NCBI GenBank assembly: GCA_030632095.1
Contig: DAOVJU010000054.1
Coordinates: 1 to 11,399, forward strand
Source: Chlorobiota bacterium
GTDB taxonomy: Bacteria; Bacteroidota; Bacteroidia; Bacteroidales; B39-G9
Length of the DNA: 11,399 nucleotides
Direction: 5' to 3'
The position numbers and the translations under genes were made by a program. Of the stretch, positions 7,540 through 11,399 are shown piece after piece. The stretch's first letter is position 1; every line of letters starts with the position of its first letter. The notes under the pieces were generated by a model. That model saw only the letters and a program-made list of their open reading frames with translations, was not told the DNA's origin and did not search any database.

Positions 7540-7580
7540 TATTTCATATTTTGAGTATATTAAACAAGAAATATGAAATG
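7540..7580. promoter_or_regulatory. Perfect 11-base inverted repeat upstream of the ABC exporter
   Basis: ATTTCATATTT (7541-7551) and AAATATGAAAT (7569-7579) are exact reverse complements separated by 17 bases. As RNA, one G-U pair could be added at each end (7540 with 7580, and 7552 with 7568), giving a 13-pair stem with a 15-base loop. It ends 44 bases before the ATPase start at 7624. The position suits either an operator for a dimeric repressor or a leader hairpin controlling the exporter operon. It is not followed by a T run, so it is not a plain terminator. What binds it is unknown. Confidence 0.45.
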
Positions 7581-7623
7581 GGTGCGTTTAACCTGCATTG
7601 AACCAAACTTAACTCAACAAAAT

Positions 7624-8298
7624 ATGATAGAACTACACAAAGTAAACAAATCATACCAGGTAGGGAAAAACAAACTTCATGTTTTAAAAGGAATTGACCT
7701 GACAATAGAAAAAGGTGAAATGGTATCTATTATGGGATCATCAGGTTCCGGGAAATCAACATTGCTTAACATTCTTGGAATTCTTGATAATTACGATAAT
7801 GGTAAATATTATTTTAACAATGAACTTATTGAAAACATGAATGAAAAAAAGGCCGCTGTTTATAGAAACAAACATTTGGGGTTTGTATTCCAGTCATTTA
7901 ATCTCATTTCTTTTAAGAATGCAATGGAAAATGTTGCATTACCGCTTTATTATCAGGGCATTAAAAGAAATAAGAGAAACAAGATTGCCATGGAATATCT
8001 TGATAGAATGGGTTTAAAAGAATGGGCTGATCATTTGCCTAATGAACTTTCAGGCGGGCAAAAACAAAGAATTGCAATTGCAAGGGCATTAGTTACAAAC
8101 CCCAGCGTTTTACTGGCTGACGAACCCACAGGCGCCCTTGATACACAGACATCATATGAAATGATGGATGTACTTCAGGAAATCAACCAAACTGGAATCA
8201 CAATCATTATTGTAACGCATGAACATGATATATCTGAGCGTACTGACCGGATTATCAGGCTTAAAGATGGAATAATAGAAAACTTCTCGAAAAACTAA
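7624..8298 (+). CDS. ABC exporter ATPase of the MacB/LolD type, 224 aa
   Basis: Cytoplasmic ATPase that powers the two permeases encoded next to it. Motifs in order: Walker A GSSGSGKST (38-46), Q-loop glutamine at 90 (VFQSFNL), signature LSGGQKQRIAIARAL from 142, Walker B LLADE with D166 and catalytic E167, D-loop GALD, and H-loop His199 (VTHEHD). The length and the PTGALD/LSGGQ context are those of the LolD/MacB/FtsE branch, which pairs with FtsX-type permeases rather than with import permeases. I chose ATG 7624 because MIELHKVNKSYQVG is the usual N-terminus of the family. The in-frame ATG at 7573 would add 17 atypical residues (MKWVRLTCIEP…) and lies inside an inverted repeat. The permease gene follows after five bases, so the genes are one operon. 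The substrate cannot be told from the ATPase. Confidence 0.93.
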   Translation: MIELHKVNKSYQVGKNKLHVLKGIDLTIEKGEMVSIMGSSGSGKSTLLNILGILDNYDNGKYYFNNELIENMNEKKAAVYRNKHLGFVFQSFNLISFKNAMENVALPLYYQGIKRNKRNKIAMEYLDRMGLKEWADHLPNELSGGQKQRIAIARALVTNPSVLLADEPTGALDTQTSYEMMDVLQEINQTGITIIIVTHEHDISERTDRIIRLKDGIIENFSKN

Positions 8299-8303
8299 TT
8301 ATA

Positions 8304-9527
8304 ATGTTTGATCTTGACAAATGGCAAGAGATATTCAGTACCATAAAGAAAAACAAGCTTCGTACCTTTCTTACCGGATTTAGTGTTTTCTGGGGTATAT
8401 TTATGCTAATAATACTTTTAGGTGCCGGAAACGGCCTGGAAAATGGGGTAAATAAACAGTTTGAGGCAGATGCAACCAACAGCATTTGGATTTATCGTGG
8501 ACAAACCAGCATCCCTTATAAAGGTTTTAAGCCTGGTAGACGAATCATTTTTACAAACGAAGATTACGAAACTACTAAAAGAGAAATCAAAGGAATTGAG
8601 CATATTTCATCAAGGCTAAATGTCTGGCAGGAGACTACCCTGTCTTATAAAGGTGAATATGGAACTTATAGTATAGTAACTGTTCATCCGGGAACTAAAT
8701 ACCTTGAAAACATGACTATGTTAAGTGGTCGTTTCCTGAATGAACTGGATTTAGCTAAAACCAGGAAGGTAGCTGTTATTAGTAAACTAGTTCAAGATGC
8801 TTTGTTTAAAGATGTTGACCCGATTGGAGAGTATTTAAATGTCAATGGCATTGCTTTTAAAGTAATTGGTACTTTTGATGATCATGAAAGAGATATGACC
8901 AGAATTTATATTCCTATCTCTACAGCTCAGAAAGTTTATACCGGTGATAATGAAATACATAATTATTCTTTTACTACAAAAACAGCTTCAGTGGAAGAAA
9001 GTCTTGAAATGGTTGAAAAAGTTCGTGCACTTCTTGGAGCAAGGCATAAATTCGATAAAAATGACAGACGCGCTATACATATTAATAATAATGTTGAGGA
9101 ATACAAAAAGTTCCAAGATTTATTTGCAGGTATAAAACTTTTTATATGGATAATTGGAATAGGAACCATAATAGCAGGTATAGTTGGTGTTAGTAATATA
9201 ATGGTAATTGTAGTTAAAGAACGAACCAAAGAAATTGGAATACGTAAAGCAATAGGTGCAACTCCTGGTTCTATAATTGGTTTAATCATTTTTGAATCAG
9301 TTTTAATAACAGGTTTTGCAGGATATATCGGATTAGTTCTGGGTGTTGGACTTCTTGAACTTCTTTCACCTCACGTACAATCAGATTTTTTTACAAATCC
9401 TGAAGCAAACTTTCAAATTGCAGTTGGAGCAACCATTTTGTTAGTTGTTGCAGGCACAATTGCCGGTATTATTCCTGCAAGAAATGCAGCAAAGATAAAA
9501 CCAATTGTTGCATTGCGTGATGAGTAA
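8304..9527 (+). CDS. FtsX/MacB-type ABC transporter permease 1, 407 aa
   Basis: Inner-membrane subunit of the exporter. A transmembrane helix at about 22-43 (FSVFWGIFMLIILLGAG) is followed by a periplasmic MacB_PCD-like domain of roughly 230 residues and then the FtsX domain with three helices near 279-304 (FIWIIGIGTIIAGIVGVSNI), 322-353 and 372-394. The stretch VKERTKEIGIRKAIGATP just after the second helix is the characteristic cytoplasmic coupling loop of this superfamily, contacting the ATPase. The C-terminus PARNAAKIKPIVALRDE is also typical. MacB-like pumps use ATP-driven movement of the periplasmic domain rather than moving substrate through the membrane. The gene lies five bases after the ATPase stop. 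The neighbouring permease at 9575 is a close paralogue, so the two probably form a heterodimer. Substrate unknown: macrolide, peptide, lipoprotein or other envelope molecules are all known for the superfamily. Confidence 0.92.
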   Translation: MFDLDKWQEIFSTIKKNKLRTFLTGFSVFWGIFMLIILLGAGNGLENGVNKQFEADATNSIWIYRGQTSIPYKGFKPGRRIIFTNEDYETTKREIKGIEHISSRLNVWQETTLSYKGEYGTYSIVTVHPGTKYLENMTMLSGRFLNELDLAKTRKVAVISKLVQDALFKDVDPIGEYLNVNGIAFKVIGTFDDHERDMTRIYIPISTAQKVYTGDNEIHNYSFTTKTASVEESLEMVEKVRALLGARHKFDKNDRRAIHINNNVEEYKKFQDLFAGIKLFIWIIGIGTIIAGIVGVSNIMVIVVKERTKEIGIRKAIGATPGSIIGLIIFESVLITGFAGYIGLVLGVGLLELLSPHVQSDFFTNPEANFQIAVGATILLVVAGTIAGIIPARNAAKIKPIVALRDE

Positions 9528-9540
9528 ATTAAAACAAACT

Positions 9541-9568
9541 TTAAACATTGAACTTTTAACTTTGAATT
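9541..9568 (+). repeat. Four degenerate heptad repeats between the two permease genes
   Basis: Most of the 47-base spacer is made of four consecutive 7-base units at 9541-9547, 9548-9554, 9555-9561 and 9562-9568, all fitting roughly TTNAAYW (TTGAACT is the cleanest copy). They stop six bases before the ATG at 9575. The units are imperfect, so slippage origin is only a suggestion. The third and fourth units together contain TAACTTTG, a match to the -7 consensus, but no -33 element fits. Confidence 0.4.
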
Positions 9569-9574
9569 AAACAA

Positions 9575-10837
9575 ATGTTTGACAGAGATAGCTGGCAGGA
9601 AATATTAAATACATTAAAAAATAACAAACTAAGGACTACACTGACTGTATTTGGTGTATTCTGGGGAATTTTTATGCTTATTATCATGCTAGGTTCCGGA
9701 CAAGGATTGCAAAATGGGGTTAATGCGGGATTTGGAGACATGGCAACAAACAGTTGTTTCATGTGGACTCAAAGAACAACAATACCTTATAAAGGTTTTC
9801 CAAGAGGAAGATTTTATCGATTCAGAAATTCAGATACACAAGCCTTAATAGATAATATTTCAGAATTGGAATATATTGCCCCACGTATACAGGGCTGGGG
9901 TGGTGATGGTGCAAACAATGCCGTAAGAGGGCTTAAAACAGGTGCTTTTACAATTTTTGGAGACTATCCGGAATACAACATCATTGATCCTGTAAAAATA
10001 AAATCAGGTAGATATATTAACTACCTGGACATAAAAGAAAAAAGAAAAGTAATTGTAATAGGTCAAAGAGTAATTGAAGTACTTTTTGAAGCAGACGAAG
10101 ATCCATTAGATAAGTATATAAGGATAAACGGAATATACTTTAAAGTTGTTGGAACTTTTGAATCAAAAAAATCAGGAAGGCAAGCTGAACGCGAAGATCA
10201 AAACATTCATATGCCTTTTACAACCCTGCAAAAGACATATAATTTTGGCGATATGGTTGGCTGGTATTCAATGACCGCTGATAAAAACTCTACAGTTTCT
10301 GAAGTTGAAGAAAAAGCCAAAACATTATTAAAAAACAGGCATTCAATTGCTCCTGAAGATGATCGTGCAATTGGAAGCTTCAATGTAGAAGAAGAATTCA
10401 GGAAAATGACCGGATTATTTGCAGGAATTAAAGGATTGACATGGTTTGTTGGTGTTTGTACTTTATTAGCCGGTGTAATTGGTGTTAGCAATATTATGCT
10501 GGTTATTGTTAAAGAACGAACAAAAGAAATTGGTATTAAAAGAGCAATAGGTGCAACACCTGCTAAAATTATCTCACAAATAATTACAGAAGCTGTACTT
10601 ATGACTACAACCGCAGGTTATACAGGATTGGTTTTTGGTGTTGCGCTGCTTGAATTTATTGCATTTGTTTTGAAAAAATCAGGTGCAAATAGTGAAATGT
10701 TTACAAATCCGGAAGTAGATTTTAAGGTTGCAATATCTGCATTAATAATATTAGTTCTTTCAGGAATCATAGCCGGGTTTATACCGGCTAAAAGAGCTGT
10801 TCAAATAAAACCAATAGATGCATTAAGAAATGAATAA
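9575..10837 (+). CDS. FtsX/MacB-type ABC transporter permease 2, 420 aa
   Basis: Second permease of the operon and a paralogue of the one just upstream: 37 of the first 50 residues are identical (both begin MFD.D.WQEI and share KLRT.LT.F.VFWGIFMLII). The layout is the same: first helix about 22-43, a periplasmic domain to about 280, then three helices near 286-308, 325-357 and 385-408. The coupling loop reads VKERTKEIGIKRAIGATP and the C-terminus PAKRAVQIKPIDALRNE. The periplasmic domains diverge far more than the membrane parts, which suggests that a duplicated pair has specialised as the two halves of a heterodimer, by analogy with LolC/LolE. It starts 47 bases after the previous stop and ends 41 bases before the adaptor gene, consistent with one operon. 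Both permeases would share the single ATPase encoded upstream. Confidence 0.92.
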   Translation: MFDRDSWQEILNTLKNNKLRTTLTVFGVFWGIFMLIIMLGSGQGLQNGVNAGFGDMATNSCFMWTQRTTIPYKGFPRGRFYRFRNSDTQALIDNISELEYIAPRIQGWGGDGANNAVRGLKTGAFTIFGDYPEYNIIDPVKIKSGRYINYLDIKEKRKVIVIGQRVIEVLFEADEDPLDKYIRINGIYFKVVGTFESKKSGRQAEREDQNIHMPFTTLQKTYNFGDMVGWYSMTADKNSTVSEVEEKAKTLLKNRHSIAPEDDRAIGSFNVEEEFRKMTGLFAGIKGLTWFVGVCTLLAGVIGVSNIMLVIVKERTKEIGIKRAIGATPAKIISQIITEAVLMTTTAGYTGLVFGVALLEFIAFVLKKSGANSEMFTNPEVDFKVAISALIILVLSGIIAGFIPAKRAVQIKPIDALRNE

Positions 10838-10878
10838 AACAAACAAAATAGAAACCTTAAAAATAAATCAATAATAAC

Positions 10879-11399
10879 ATGAAAAAAGTATTACGAATCC
10901 TATTAATTATAATAATATTAGGAGTTTTCATAGGAACAATTTATTACCTGTACAATAAATCAAAGTCAAAACCTATAGTTTATGAAACTGAAAAACCTTT
11001 TAAAACTAATATAATAAAGAAAACTGTTGCAACAGGATCAATTGTTCCAAGAAAAGAAATTGAAATAAAACCTCAGGTTTCCGGCATTATTCAGACAATT
11101 TATGTAGAGCCGGGACAAATTGTAAAAGAAGGCGATTTAATAGCTAAGGTTAAAATTATTCCCAATATGATAAACCTTAATAATGCAGAAACGAGATTAA
11201 ATAAAGCCAGGATTAATTTAAACGATGCAAAGCTTGAATATGACCGTCAGTTAAAATTAGTTGATAAAGGAGTTATTGCAGTGGCTGAATTTCAAAAATA
11301 TAATGTTGCTTATGAAAATGCAAAAGCAGAAATTGAAGCTGCTGAAAACAATCTGCAATTAATAAAAGAGGGCGTAACAAAAAATGCAGGGGAAACAAC
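10879..11399 (+). CDS. HlyD/MacA-type periplasmic adaptor, N-terminal part, cut by the window edge
   Basis: Membrane-fusion (adaptor) protein that would join the inner-membrane permeases to an outer-membrane channel. Only 173 codons plus two bases are visible. A single N-terminal membrane anchor covers residues 5-26 (LLIIIILGVFIGTIYYLY). The first half of the lipoyl-like domain follows (ATGSIVPRKEIEIKPQVSG, then VEPGQIVKEGDLIAKV at about 76-91). From about 100 onward a long alpha-helical hairpin begins (NNAETRLNKARINLNDAKLEYDRQ…LVDKGVIAVAEF). The KP.VSG.I and V..GQ.VK.GD.L/I patterns are those of MacA/HlyD relatives. It lies 41 bases after permease 2 on the same strand. MacA is normally encoded beside MacB, which supports the reading of the whole cluster as a tripartite pump; a TolC-like gene would be expected beyond the edge or elsewhere. 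Confidence 0.88.
   Translation, partial: MKKVLRILLIIIILGVFIGTIYYLYNKSKSKPIVYETEKPFKTNIIKKTVATGSIVPRKEIEIKPQVSGIIQTIYVEPGQIVKEGDLIAKVKIIPNMINLNNAETRLNKARINLNDAKLEYDRQLKLVDKGVIAVAEFQKYNVAYENAKAEIEAAENNLQLIKEGVTKNAGET

Noticed and set aside
7573..7623. Upstream in-frame ATG extending the ABC ATPase by 17 residues
   Set aside because: The extension (MKWVRLTCIEP…) is unlike the family N-terminus, and the ATG lies within the right arm of the 11-base inverted repeat. The ATG at 7624 gives the usual MIELHKVNKSY start.
8963..9289. 108-codon minus-strand open frame inside permease 1
   Set aside because: Its hydrophobic Ile/Pro-rich translation mirrors the FtsX membrane segments on the other strand; the similar frame inside permease 2 is the same artefact.

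Overview
The window looks like a chromosomal segment of a low-GC member of the Bacteroidota. Three things support this: an AT-rich background (about one third GC by eye), the two-propeller 'two-component regulator propeller' sensor with a Y_Y_Y domain, which is typical of this phylum, and the scarcity of clear Shine-Dalgarno sites together with TAnnTTTG-like -7 boxes. No rRNA, tRNA, CRISPR array or insertion sequence was seen. The assignment to phylum is an inference; a finer placement is not possible from the sequence alone.

Left part (1-1386): three small genes of unknown function. A minus-strand gene (39-329) has clearly higher GC than its surroundings. It diverges from a small three-helix membrane protein (373-666). 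That gene converges, seven bases apart, on a minus-strand protein with two CxxC knuckles (674-1084). A gene-free stretch (1085-1386) carries divergent promoter-like boxes and a cluster of inverted repeats.

Middle part (1387-7268): two co-directional signalling genes 30 bases apart. The first encodes a 1255-residue envelope sensor: signal peptide, 14 propeller repeats, Y_Y_Y domain, one transmembrane helix, PAS domain and a SpoIIE/PP2C-type serine/threonine phosphatase with its metal-binding aspartates intact. The second is a soluble histidine kinase with a coiled coil, three PAS domains, HisKA and HATPase. Its reading frame is broken by a one-base shift near 5673 inside the first PAS domain, leaving two open frames that overlap by ATGA. 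No response regulator, STAS protein or anti-sigma factor lies in the window, so the targets of both proteins are unknown.

Right part (7269-11399): a 355-base gap ending in a perfect 11-base inverted repeat leads into an exporter operon of the MacAB/LolCDE superfamily: ATPase (7624-8298), two tandem paralogous FtsX-type permeases (8304-9527 and 9575-10837), and the start of a HlyD/MacA-type periplasmic adaptor (10879 to the window edge). Together they would form an ATP-driven tripartite export or envelope-stress pump. An outer-membrane TolC partner may lie beyond the right edge. Any regulatory link between the signalling pair and the pump is conjecture based only on adjacency and shared direction.
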